From Sphaerotilus sp. (lineage in GTDB: Bacteria > Pseudomonadota > Gammaproteobacteria > Burkholderiales > Burkholderiaceae_C): a stretch of DNA of 44,613 bases. The notes under the pieces were generated by a model. It was given only the letters and a program-made list of their open reading frames with translations. It was not told where the DNA came from and ran no database searches. Below, in pieces: positions 36,927 to 44,613 of the stretch (the stretch's first letter is position 1; each line of letters starts with the position of its first letter). The stretch is taken from contig JAAFKB010000025.1 of NCBI GenBank assembly GCA_013299055.1, positions 1 to 44,613 on the forward strand. Direction: 5' to 3'. A program made the position numbers and the translations under genes.

Positions 36927-36930
<4 letters not shown>
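36397..36930 (-). CDS. gntK: Gluconokinase
   Basis: A 177-residue P-loop kinase of the GntK/shikimate-kinase-like group. Walker A is GVCGCGKST (residues 21-29), followed by YVEGDELHPPENVALMAAGTPLTDADRADWL, CSALKRIYRDRLR and QRTGHYMPPTLLPSQLQTLE, all typical of gluconokinase. It makes 6-phosphogluconate. The GTG start at 36930 overlaps the stop of the ABC ATPase gene (GTGA); an ATG at 36912 is the alternative. Its presence in a sugar ABC operon suggests that the transported ligand is gluconate, a related acid, or something converted to it. Confidence 0.9.
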
Positions 36931-37982
<1,052 letters not shown>

Positions 37983-37996
37983 CGGAAAGTTCTTTC

Positions 37997-38854
37997 TCAG
38001 CTCTTCACCGCGCCCGCCGTCAGGCCGGACACCATGTATCGCTTGAAGGCGTAGTAGATCGCCGCCGGGGGCAGCGCATAGACGAGACCGGTGGCCATCA
38101 GCAGCTCCCAGGGCGAATCGTCGGCCGCCAGGAAGTTGCCGAGCGCCACCGCCAGCGTCAGGTCGGTTTCCTTGGATAGCAGCAGGAAGCCGTAGAGGTA
38201 CTCGTTCCACGCCAGCAGCAGCGCATACGTGCCGACCGCCACCAGCGAGGGCACCATCAGCGGCAGGTAGACCAGGCGGAAGAGCTGCATGGGGGAGGCG
38301 CCGTCGATGCGCGCGGCCTCGTCCAGCTCCCAGGGCAGCTTGTCGGACGCCTGCTTGAGCACCCAGATGCAGTAGGGCGAGGCGATCGTCACCATCGCCA
38401 GGATCAGCGACCAGCGGTTGTTCAGCAGCCCGTAGGTCGCCATCGTCTTGTACATCGGCACGGCCAGGAAGGCGGCCGGGATGAAGTAGGTGAACAGCGC
38501 GAGGTTCATCACCGTGCGCCCGCCCTTGACGCGCAGCCGGCTGATCGAGAACGCCGCACAGGTGGCCACGAACAGCGTGAGCGCGCCCACCGACAGCGCG
38601 ATGAACAGCGAGTTGCCGAGCTGCTGCCAGAAGTGGTTGAGGTAGAAATGTTTCTGCCCGAACACCACCTCGAAGTTCTGCAGCGTGGGCTCCTGCGGCC
38701 AGAGTCGGCCGGAGGTGGCCTTGTCGCGCGGCGAGATCGCGAACAGCACGAGGTGGTAGATCGGCAGCAGCGTCCACAGCAGCACCGGGATGCCGATCAG
38801 CAGCAGCTGCGCCTCGCGGGAGACGGCTTTCAGGGTGAACTTGCGGCGGCTCAT
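37997..38854 (-). CDS. Sugar ABC transporter permease, MalG type
   Basis: A 285-residue permease with six predicted membrane helices. The ATPase-coupling EAA loop is ELDEAARIDGASPMQLFRLV, near residue 190. The position as second permease and the C-terminal sequence match the MalG/UgpE type. It lies 22 bp after the first permease gene. Confidence 0.93.
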   Translation of the reverse strand: MSRRKFTLKAVSREAQLLLIGIPVLLWTLLPIYHLVLFAISPRDKATSGRLWPQEPTLQNFEVVFGQKHFYLNHFWQQLGNSLFIALSVGALTLFVATCAAFSISRLRVKGGRTVMNLALFTYFIPAAFLAVPMYKTMATYGLLNNRWSLILAMVTIASPYCIWVLKQASDKLPWELDEAARIDGASPMQLFRLVYLPLMVPSLVAVGTYALLLAWNEYLYGFLLLSKETDLTLAVALGNFLAADDSPWELLMATGLVYALPPAAIYYAFKRYMVSGLTAGAVKS

Positions 38855-38876
38855 GGGTGGCTCATTGGGTTCGACA

Positions 38877-39737
38877 TCACTTGGACAGTCGTTTCATCAT
38901 CACCGCCACCAGCGGCAGCACCAGCGGCAGCGCCACCACGATCGACGCCATCGCCAGCTCGACCTGGTCCAGCCGCAGGTAGCGGATGCCCAGCGTCGCC
39001 AGCACATGCGTCAGGTCCGCCGGGCCGCCGCCGGTCAGCAGGTAGACGCTGTTGAAATCGCCCAGCGTCCAGATCATCGACAGCAGCGTGCAGGTCAGGT
39101 AGAGGTCGCGCATCGCCGGCCACGAGATGAAGCGGAACTTCTGCCAGCGGGTCGCGCCATCGACGCTGGCCGCCTCGTACTGCTCGCTCGGGATCGCCAG
39201 CCGGCCCGCGATCAGGATCACGGTCCAGAACGGCATCGACTTCCAGATGTGCATCAGCATCGAGAACGTCAGTGCCAGGGTCGGGTCGTTGAGCCAGTTC
39301 GGTCCGTCCAGCCCGGTGAGCCGGAAATAGGTGCTGTTGATGACGCCCCATTCCGGGTTGAGCATGAAGCGCACCGACAGGATGGTCGGGATCGACGGCA
39401 CCGCCCACGGCAGGATGAAGACCAGCGACAGCGCCTTGATCCACCAACGCTCCTGCACGAAGAAGCCCGACAGCCCCAGCGCGAGCAGCATCTTCAGGTT
39501 CACCGCCACGATGATGAAGATCAGCGTGTTGACGACGGTGCGGAAGAAGATCGGGTCTTGCGCGAGCTTGACGTAGTTCTGCGGATCGCGGGCCAGCCAC
39601 AGCCCGTAGCCCACCGGGAACAGCACGAAGACAAGAAACACCAGCACATAGGGCAGCAGCAGCAGCCGGCCCCAGAAGGTCCAGGTGCTGGTGCGTGTCT
39701 TCGGCCGTTCGGCGGCGGGCAGGGCAGTGGCGGACAC
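38877..39737 (-). CDS. Sugar ABC transporter permease, MalF type
   Basis: A 286-residue permease with six predicted membrane helices. The EAA-like loop is EQYEAASVDGATRWQKFRFI, and the cytoplasmic N-terminus RPKTRTSTWTFW is basic. It starts 33 bp after the binding protein gene. With its MalG-type partner it forms the pore of a CUT1 importer. Confidence 0.92.
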   Translation of the reverse strand: MSATALPAAERPKTRTSTWTFWGRLLLLPYVLVFLVFVLFPVGYGLWLARDPQNYVKLAQDPIFFRTVVNTLIFIIVAVNLKMLLALGLSGFFVQERWWIKALSLVFILPWAVPSIPTILSVRFMLNPEWGVINSTYFRLTGLDGPNWLNDPTLALTFSMLMHIWKSMPFWTVILIAGRLAIPSEQYEAASVDGATRWQKFRFISWPAMRDLYLTCTLLSMIWTLGDFNSVYLLTGGGPADLTHVLATLGIRYLRLDQVELAMASIVVALPLVLPLVAVMMKRLSK

Positions 39738-39770
39738 GGCGCGATCCAGGTCAGTCAGTCGATCGGGCGA

Positions 39771-41159
39771 TCAGTTGGCGGCGACGGTCTTGATGCGGGC
39801 GATCATCTCGTCCACCGCCTTGTCCACCGGCACCTTCTCGCTCAGCACCCGGTTCATGGCCTTGGCCCAGACGTTCTCGTTGTTGAGCACGGTGAACTTG
39901 TAGTTCTTCGTGAACTCGAACGGCACGGTGCCCGACTTGAACTGGTTGTAGACCGCCAGACGGTGGGAGTCGGCTTTCCAGAACGCGCTTTCCTGCGCGG
40001 CCTTCGTCACCGGGAACCAGCGGCCGAGCGAGCCTTCGACATACGGCGTCAGGTTGGCGTCGTCCAGCATGAAGGCGACGAACTTCTTCGCCAGGTCCTT
40101 CTTCTTCGCGTCCTTGAAGATCACGCCGGTCTTGACGGCAGCGCGGTACTGCATCTTGGTGCCGTCGGGCTTGTTGGGGAAGCCGGCGGTGGCGATCAGC
40201 TCGGTGTAGTTCTTCTTGGCCTGGGCGCGCTGGGCCTCGGTCAGGGTGGCGTTGTTCATGTCATCTAGCCACTTCGCCGCGATCGAGATCGTGGCGTTGT
40301 GGGTCAGGATGATGGTCTTGTTGTGGAAGGCGACGTTGTTGTCCGGGTCTTTCCAGTTGGTCGAGGATGGCGGGGTGCAGCTCTTGGCGTAGACACTGGT
40401 GTAGTCGGTCACGGCGTTGATGAGGCCCTGGCGGACGGCAGGGTCATCGACCAGCAACTTGCCGGAATCGTTGACCAGCTTGACGTTGTGCGCGTCCATG
40501 AAGGTCAGGAACGAGAAGAACGAGTCGCTCGAATCCACGCCCATCGGGAAGCCGGTGCCGAAGCCGCGGTTGCCGGTCTTCTGGCGGTAGCCGGTCTGGA
40601 CCTTCTCGCACCAGAAGCTCCAGTAGTCCTTCCAGCCGGTCGGGATGTCGCTGGCCGAGTAGCCGGCATCGGCGAGCATGTCCTTCCAGTACTGGATGTG
40701 CATGGTCTGCTGCTTGATCGGGAAGGCGTAGTACGCGCGCTTGCCGCCGTCAGCGTTGTTCAGCAGGAAGGTGGTGGACAGTGCCTGCGCCTCGAACTTG
40801 TTGCGCAGCGGGTCGATGATGGCCGACACGTCTTCGAGCTTGCCGTCGTAGGCCCACTTGGCGGTGACCTGGAAGTCGTACACGTCCCCGTAGGCGACAT
40901 CGGGCGGGTTGCCGGCGTCGAGCGCGGCGACCGACTTCGGGATCATTTCCTGCGGGGCGTACAGGGACAGCTCGATCTTGACGTTCTTGTTCTTGGCCTC
41001 GAACTTCTTGATGGCCGCGAACAGCGCATCGTCCTCGGCCTTGTAGAACCCCTTGCCCCACCAGACGGTGAGCGTTTCCTGGGTCTGTGCCTGCGCGGGC
41101 GCCATGGCCAGCATCACTGCAGCGGCTACGGCGCCGCCCATCCACGTTCTTGCCTGCAT
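39771..41159 (-). CDS. Extracellular solute-binding protein, family 1
   Basis: A 462-residue periplasmic protein with a Sec signal peptide cleaved near APAQAQ-T (residue 25). The mature start TLTVWWGKGFYKAEDDALFAAIKKFEAK is the family 1 (CUT1) pattern. The Trp-rich ligand region (WKDYWSFWCEKV) fits a sugar or polyol ligand; two Cys residues (CEK, SCTPP) could form a disulfide. It heads the operon binding protein-permease-permease-ATPase-gntK-gntR-denD and has an AGGAGA site before ATG. The ligand cannot be read directly. Confidence 0.92.
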   Translation of the reverse strand: MQARTWMGGAVAAAVMLAMAPAQAQTQETLTVWWGKGFYKAEDDALFAAIKKFEAKNKNVKIELSLYAPQEMIPKSVAALDAGNPPDVAYGDVYDFQVTAKWAYDGKLEDVSAIIDPLRNKFEAQALSTTFLLNNADGGKRAYYAFPIKQQTMHIQYWKDMLADAGYSASDIPTGWKDYWSFWCEKVQTGYRQKTGNRGFGTGFPMGVDSSDSFFSFLTFMDAHNVKLVNDSGKLLVDDPAVRQGLINAVTDYTSVYAKSCTPPSSTNWKDPDNNVAFHNKTIILTHNATISIAAKWLDDMNNATLTEAQRAQAKKNYTELIATAGFPNKPDGTKMQYRAAVKTGVIFKDAKKKDLAKKFVAFMLDDANLTPYVEGSLGRWFPVTKAAQESAFWKADSHRLAVYNQFKSGTVPFEFTKNYKFTVLNNENVWAKAMNRVLSEKVPVDKAVDEMIARIKTVAAN

Positions 41160-41242
41160 CGCGTGTCTCCTCGTGTCGTTCGTCACGGTTGATGTCCCGG
41201 TGGGGGTGCGACGATCGTATGATGAATGATGACGGGGCGTTA

Positions 41243-41256
41243 ACGGGAAATCCCGT
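41243..41256. promoter_or_regulatory. Inverted repeat upstream of the sugar ABC operon
   Basis: ACGGGA-AA-TCCCGT is a perfect 6-bp inverted repeat 84 bp before the binding protein start. Between the two lies a tandem ATGATGA repeat (41219-41232). Either could be a target of the operon's GntR regulator. This is a position argument only. Confidence 0.35.
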
Positions 41257-41372
41257 AAGGGTGGGTCGCCATGCTGAGTCCGTCGGCCAGCCTGCGGACC
41301 CCCGTCGCGCCTGACCACGACAGACGGGGCTCAGGGTTTGTCAGATCCGCACGGCGGGGGCTTTGGGCTTAG

Positions 41373-41385
41373 AGTGCATTGCACT
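41373..41385. promoter_or_regulatory. Palindrome in the promoter region of the GDSL lipoprotein gene
   Basis: AGTGCA-T-TGCACT is a perfect 6-bp inverted repeat 68 bp before the GDSL start. Its TTGCAC half could serve as a -35 element with CTATTT 17 bp further. A regulator or a promoter overlap is possible; the 293-bp region 41160-41452 holds nothing else I can name. Confidence 0.35.
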
Positions 41386-41452
41386 AAATCGAACGACCGT
41401 ACTATTTTCGCGGTCTCGCCCGAACCCATCGGGTGCCCCCACTGGAGACGAC

Positions 41453-42613
41453 ATGATCCTGCGCAGAACCTTTCAATTCGGCCTCTCGGCGGTCCTGCTG
41501 GCCGTGCTGGCGGCGTGCGGCGGCGGTGACGACACCACCATCGCCCCTGCCAAGGTGCCCGTCACCAGCCTGCGCGTCATGGGTGACAGCCTGGCCGACG
41601 TGGGCACCTTCGGCCTGAAGTTCACGGTCCAGGGCAACGACACCTACCCCGAGCGCGTGGCCACCGCCTACAGCCTGGGCAAGGGCTGCAACTTCTTTGC
41701 CTTCGACGGCACCACCTTCGCAGCCAACACCGCCAAGACCGGCTGCACCAACTACGCCGTCGGTGGTGGTGTCATCAACCGGGCCAGCAGCACGCTGACG
41801 GCGGCGGACCCACGCGGTCTGGCAGTGCAATTCGCGGCGGCCACGGCGGCGGGCAACTTCGGCGTGGGGGATCTGCTGCTGGTGGACGGCGGCGGCAACG
41901 ACGCGGCGGCGCTGGTCGGCGCTTACCTGCAGGCCTCGACCGACAAGGGCGCGGCCTACCTCGCGCTGCTGGGCACCGTGCTCACGGCCGATCAGGTCAC
42001 GGCGGCAGCGGCCGGTGGCGCCACGGGTCTGGCCGGCGCGGGCGCCACCTACATGACCGCGCTGGCCGACAACTTCTACACCTTGCTCAAGACCAGCGCG
42101 CTGGACAAGGGCGCCACCCGGATCGCCGTGCTGAACATGCCGGCCGTCACCCACACGCCGCGTTTCCAGACGGTGCTCGACGGCATCGCCGCCGCGTATG
42201 GCGGCGGCACGCCAGGTGCGACGGCACGGGCGCAGAGCGAAGCCTTGTTCAAGAGCTGGGTCGAGGCGTTCAACACGCGCCTGGCGGCCAAGTTCTCGGG
42301 CAGCACGCAGGTGGTCGTGGTCGATTTCTACGGCACCTTCAACCGCCAGATGGCCAGTCCCGCCACCTATGGCCTGACCAACGTCACCACGCCCGCCTGT
42401 CCGGCCACGGGCACGGGTGCCGATGGCCTGCCGACCTACACCTTCGCCACCTGCACGGACGCTGCGCTGGCTGCTGCCCCGCCGGCTGGCGTGACCGCAA
42501 CCGACTGGTACAAGTCCTACCTGTACTCGGACAGCTTCCACCCGACCGCGCTGGGCCACCAGTTGCTGGCCACGGAGATCACCAAGGCGCTCACCACGGC
42601 CGGCTGGCTGTGA
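41453..42613 (+). CDS. SGNH/GDSL hydrolase lipoprotein
   Basis: A 386-residue lipoprotein: signal peptide with lipobox LAAC (Cys22), then a Gly/Asp-rich linker. The SGNH blocks are visible: GDSLADVGTF with nucleophile Ser46, the Gly of block II in NYAVGGG, GGGND (Asn149) and DSFHPT with the Asp and His of block V. This is the outer-membrane GDSL esterase/lipase style; the substrate is unknown. I chose ATG 41453 because it gives a normal signal peptide, while the longer frame adds an unsupported leader. It is divergent from the ABC operon and converges with galK. Confidence 0.88.
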   Translation: MILRRTFQFGLSAVLLAVLAACGGGDDTTIAPAKVPVTSLRVMGDSLADVGTFGLKFTVQGNDTYPERVATAYSLGKGCNFFAFDGTTFAANTAKTGCTNYAVGGGVINRASSTLTAADPRGLAVQFAAATAAGNFGVGDLLLVDGGGNDAAALVGAYLQASTDKGAAYLALLGTVLTADQVTAAAAGGATGLAGAGATYMTALADNFYTLLKTSALDKGATRIAVLNMPAVTHTPRFQTVLDGIAAAYGGGTPGATARAQSEALFKSWVEAFNTRLAAKFSGSTQVVVVDFYGTFNRQMASPATYGLTNVTTPACPATGTGADGLPTYTFATCTDAALAAAPPAGVTATDWYKSYLYSDSFHPTALGHQLLATEITKALTTAGWL

Positions 42614-42634
42614 ACCGGTGGTGAGCGCGCGGCG

Positions 42635-43807
42635 TCAGGCGATCCCGCCGGCGCCAGTCGCCGCGTGGCTCACCCAGATCGTCGGCGGCTCACCCTCTGG
42701 TGAGCGGTAGGCGGCCTGGATCGCGGCGCGCACGTCGGCGATGCGCTCGTCCGGCAGCACGACGACCACGCAGCCCCCGAAGCCCCCGCCCGTCATCCGC
42801 GCCCCGCCGTCCTGTCCGACGGCGGCCTGCGCGATCTCCACCAGCCGGTCCACCGCCGGGTGCGTGATCTCGAAATCGTCGCGCATCGAGATGTGCGACG
42901 CAGCCATCAGCTCCCCCAGCCGCACCAGTTCGCCAGCCGCCAGTGCCGCGGCGGCTGCCGTGGCGCGGGCATTCTCGGTGACGATGTGGCGGGCGCGACG
43001 GAACACCACGTCGTCCAGGTCGCTCCGGTCGCGCAACAGCCGCTCGCCGTCCACGTCGCGCAGCGCCGCCACGCCGTAGTGCCGCGCCGCTGCCTCGCAC
43101 TGGCTGCGGCGGGTGTTGTATTCGCTGCCCACCAGCCCGCGCTTGACCCGCGAGTGGACGATCATCACCGCCACGGCTTCAGGCAGATGCACAGCCTGAC
43201 CGCCCAGGCTGCGGCAGTCGATCAGCAGCGCGTGACCCGCTTCGGCGCGGGCGGAGATGAGCTGGTCCATGATCCCGCAGTTGACGCCGACGAAGCGGTT
43301 CTCGGCGCGCTGGGCGATCAGCGCGAGGTCGGTCTGGCTCACCGCATCGAGGCCGAGCAGTGCCTTGAACGCCTGCCCGACCGCGACCTCCAGCGACGCC
43401 GACGACGACAGCCCCGCGCCCTGCGGCACGTTGCCCGCGATGGCCAGATCGGCACCGCGCAGTCCGAGGCCGAGTGGAACGAGGTGCTCCAGCAGCATCT
43501 TCACCGTGCCACGCACGTAGTTGGCCCACTGCAGCGTGGGGTGCGGCGTGATGGGGGCGTCGAGGTCGAAGGTGTCGATCGCGTGCCCGTAGTCGGCGGC
43601 AACCACGCGGACCAGCCGGTCGTCACGCGCCTTCGCCGCGATCACCGTGCGGTAGTCGATCGCGCAGGGCAGCACGAAGCCGTCGTTGTAGTCGGTGTGC
43701 TCGCCGATCAGGTTGACGCGGCCAGGCGCCTGCACCCACCGATCCGGCGCGTGGCCGAAGGCGGTGTGGAGCGCATCGGCCGTGCGGGCTTTCAGGGTGT
43801 CGGTCAT
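42635..43807 (-). CDS. galK: Galactokinase
   Basis: A 390-residue GHMP kinase that makes galactose 1-phosphate. The galactokinase signature [19 protein letters not shown] is near residue 30, the ATP-binding block is [17 protein letters not shown], the catalytic Asp lies in GIMDQLIS, and [12 protein letters not shown] is motif 3. Its ATG overlaps the galT stop (ATGA), giving a galT-galK Leloir operon. No galE or galM is seen before the window ends. Confidence 0.95.
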   Translation of the reverse strand: MTDTLKARTADALHTAFGHAPDRWVQAPGRVNLIGEHTDYNDGFVLPCAIDYRTVIAAKARDDRLVRVVAADYGHAIDTFDLDAPITPHPTLQWANYVRGTVKMLLEHLVPLGLGLRGADLAIAGNVPQGAGLSSSASLEVAVGQAFKALLGLDAVSQTDLALIAQRAENRFVGVNCGIMDQLISARAEAGHALLIDCRSLGGQAVHLPEAVAVMIVHSRVKRGLVGSEYNTRRSQCEAAARHYGVAALRDVDGERLLRDRSDLDDVVFRRARHIVTENARATAAAAALAAGELVRLGELMAASHISMRDDFEITHPAVDRLVEIAQAAVGQDGGARMTGGGFGGCVVVVLPDERIADVRAAIQAAYRSPEGEPPTIWVSHAATGAGGIA

Positions 43808-44613
43808 GGGAGAGCGGCCGGGGCCGAGGCGCGGTAGTGGGTGTCGCTGACCGCCCGCAACTGGGCGGCGGCCTGCTCGGGGGTCAGGTCGCGCTGCGCC
43901 TCGGCCAGCATCTCGAAGCCGACCATGAACTTGCGCACCGTCGCCGAGCGCAGCAGCGGCGGGTAGAAATGGGCGTGGAGCTGCCAGGGTGCGGCGTCGT
44001 CGGCGTTGAACGGCGCCCCATGCCAGCCCATCGAGTACGGGAAGCTGCAGCGGAACAGGTTGTCGTAGCGGCTGGTGAGCTTCTGCAGGGCCACGGCGAG
44101 GTCGGCGCGCCGCTCGGGCGTCAACTGCGGCAGCCGCTGCACCGCGAAGCGCGGCAGCAGCAGCGTCTCGAACGGCCACGTCGCCCAGTACGGCACGACC
44201 GCCAGCCAGTGCGCCGTCTCCACCACGACCCGCTCGCCCGACGCCGCCTCGCGCTGCACATAGTCGAGCAGCATCGGCCGGCCGTGCGCGGCGCAGTAGG
44301 CGCGCTGCTCGCGGTCCTCGGTCGCCGCTTCGTTGGGCAGGTGCCCGCAGGCCCAGATCTGGCCGTGCGGGTGTGGCTGCGAGCAGCCCATCAGCGCGCC
44401 CTTGTTCTCGAACACCTGCACCCAGGGGTAGGTCTGTCCGAGTTCGGCGCTCTGGTCGCACCAGGCATCGACCACGCCGCCGATCGCCGCCAGCGACAGC
44501 TCGGGCAGCGTCCGCCCGTGGTCCGGCGAAAAGCAGATCACGCGACTCGTCCCATGCGCCGCTTCCACCTGAAAAAGCCCCTCCCCCCAGCGGGGGGAGG
44601 GGTTGGGGAGGGG
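43804..44613 (-). CDS. galT: Galactose-1-phosphate uridylyltransferase, 5' end outside the window
   Basis: About 269 C-terminal residues are visible: [32 protein letters not shown], the active-site HPHGQIWA with the nucleophilic His, [18 protein letters not shown] and [12 protein letters not shown] follow E. coli GalT closely. The frame stays open to the window edge, but its first visible residues read [15 protein letters not shown], encoded by a GC-rich palindrome and unlike GalT. Either the repeat has inserted in frame into a loop of the protein, or the gene is cut there and begins at GTG 44568. The N-terminal zinc-binding part would lie outside. Confidence 0.88.
   Translation of the reverse strand, partial: PLPNPSPRWGEGLFQVEAAHGTSRVICFSPDHGRTLPELSLAAIGGVVDAWCDQSAELGQTYPWVQVFENKGALMGCSQPHPHGQIWACGHLPNEAATEDREQRAYCAAHGRPMLLDYVQREAASGERVVVETAHWLAVVPYWATWPFETLLLPRFAVQRLPQLTPERRADLAVALQKLTSRYDNLFRCSFPYSMGWHGAPFNADDAAPWQLHAHFYPPLLRSATVRKFMVGFEMLAEAQRDLTPEQAAAQLRAVSDTHYRASAPAALP
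44578..44602 (-). repeat. Perfect GC-rich hairpin followed by T-run, inside galT frame
   Basis: On the minus strand CCCCTCCCCCC-GCT-GGGGGGAGGGG is an 11-bp perfect stem with a 3-base loop, followed by CTTTTT (44572-44577). It looks like an intrinsic terminator and like the scattered C-rich palindromic repeats whose translation reads PLPNPSP. It lies within the open frame of galT on the coding strand. Confidence 0.7.

Noticed and set aside
41219-41232. Tandem ATGATGA as a phase-variable repeat
   Set aside because: Only two 7-bp copies in non-coding DNA; too short for slippage switching.

Overview
The window is about 70 % G+C with dense, mostly overlapping bacterial genes. The protein families and neighbourhoods (panB-panC, suhB/trmJ/cysE, pmbA divergent from darP, dmp-type meta-cleavage genes, TRAP and ABC uptake operons) fit a betaproteobacterium of the order Burkholderiales, probably near Leptothrix/Sphaerotilus/Rubrivivax. 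That placement is inferred from protein style, not from a marker tree. I see no rRNA, tRNA or CRISPR array, and no gene-free stretch over 300 bases apart from the decayed left end.

Left end (1-1260): a scar. It holds the start of a probable transposase leaving the window, a LysR gene reduced to its two ends, a nitroreductase with an in-frame TGA at its conserved Trp, and a possible transposase tail.

Aromatic catabolism (1261-12254): a minus-strand operon, dmpD-E-H-F-G-I, encodes the lower meta-cleavage route to pyruvate and acetyl-CoA. A LysR gene diverges from it. A second minus-strand operon (dctQ-dctM-dctP and a fused LigB/LigA extradiol dioxygenase of the gallate dioxygenase type) is controlled by a second divergent LysR with a perfect palindrome in its promoter region. 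No catechol 2,3-dioxygenase and no hydroxymuconic semialdehyde dehydrogenase is present. The pairing of a gallate-type ring cleaver with a catechol-type lower pathway is the main biochemical puzzle here.

The second LysR overlaps a GH125 exo-mannosidase gene, which runs straight into pxpABC (5-oxoprolinase). Next come panB-panC-paiB (minus), a DUF938 methyltransferase, an alpha/beta hydrolase, and a tight minus-strand run: suhB, a PaeR7I/XhoI-like methylase, its endonuclease, mutS and an Anbu proteasome-like gene. Restriction gene and mutS share a base (TGATG), and mutS and Anbu overlap (ATGA). On the plus strand trmJ, an acyltransferase-3 gene, cysE and a beta-helix lipoprotein follow; then mog-darP (minus) and pmbA (plus).

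Right end (34587-44613): a minus-strand sugar or sugar-acid operon (binding protein, two permeases, ATPase, gluconokinase, FadR-type regulator, DenD-like dehydrogenase), a plus-strand GDSL lipoprotein, and galT-galK on the minus strand. A perfect GC-rich hairpin followed by a T-run lies inside the open frame of galT at the window edge.
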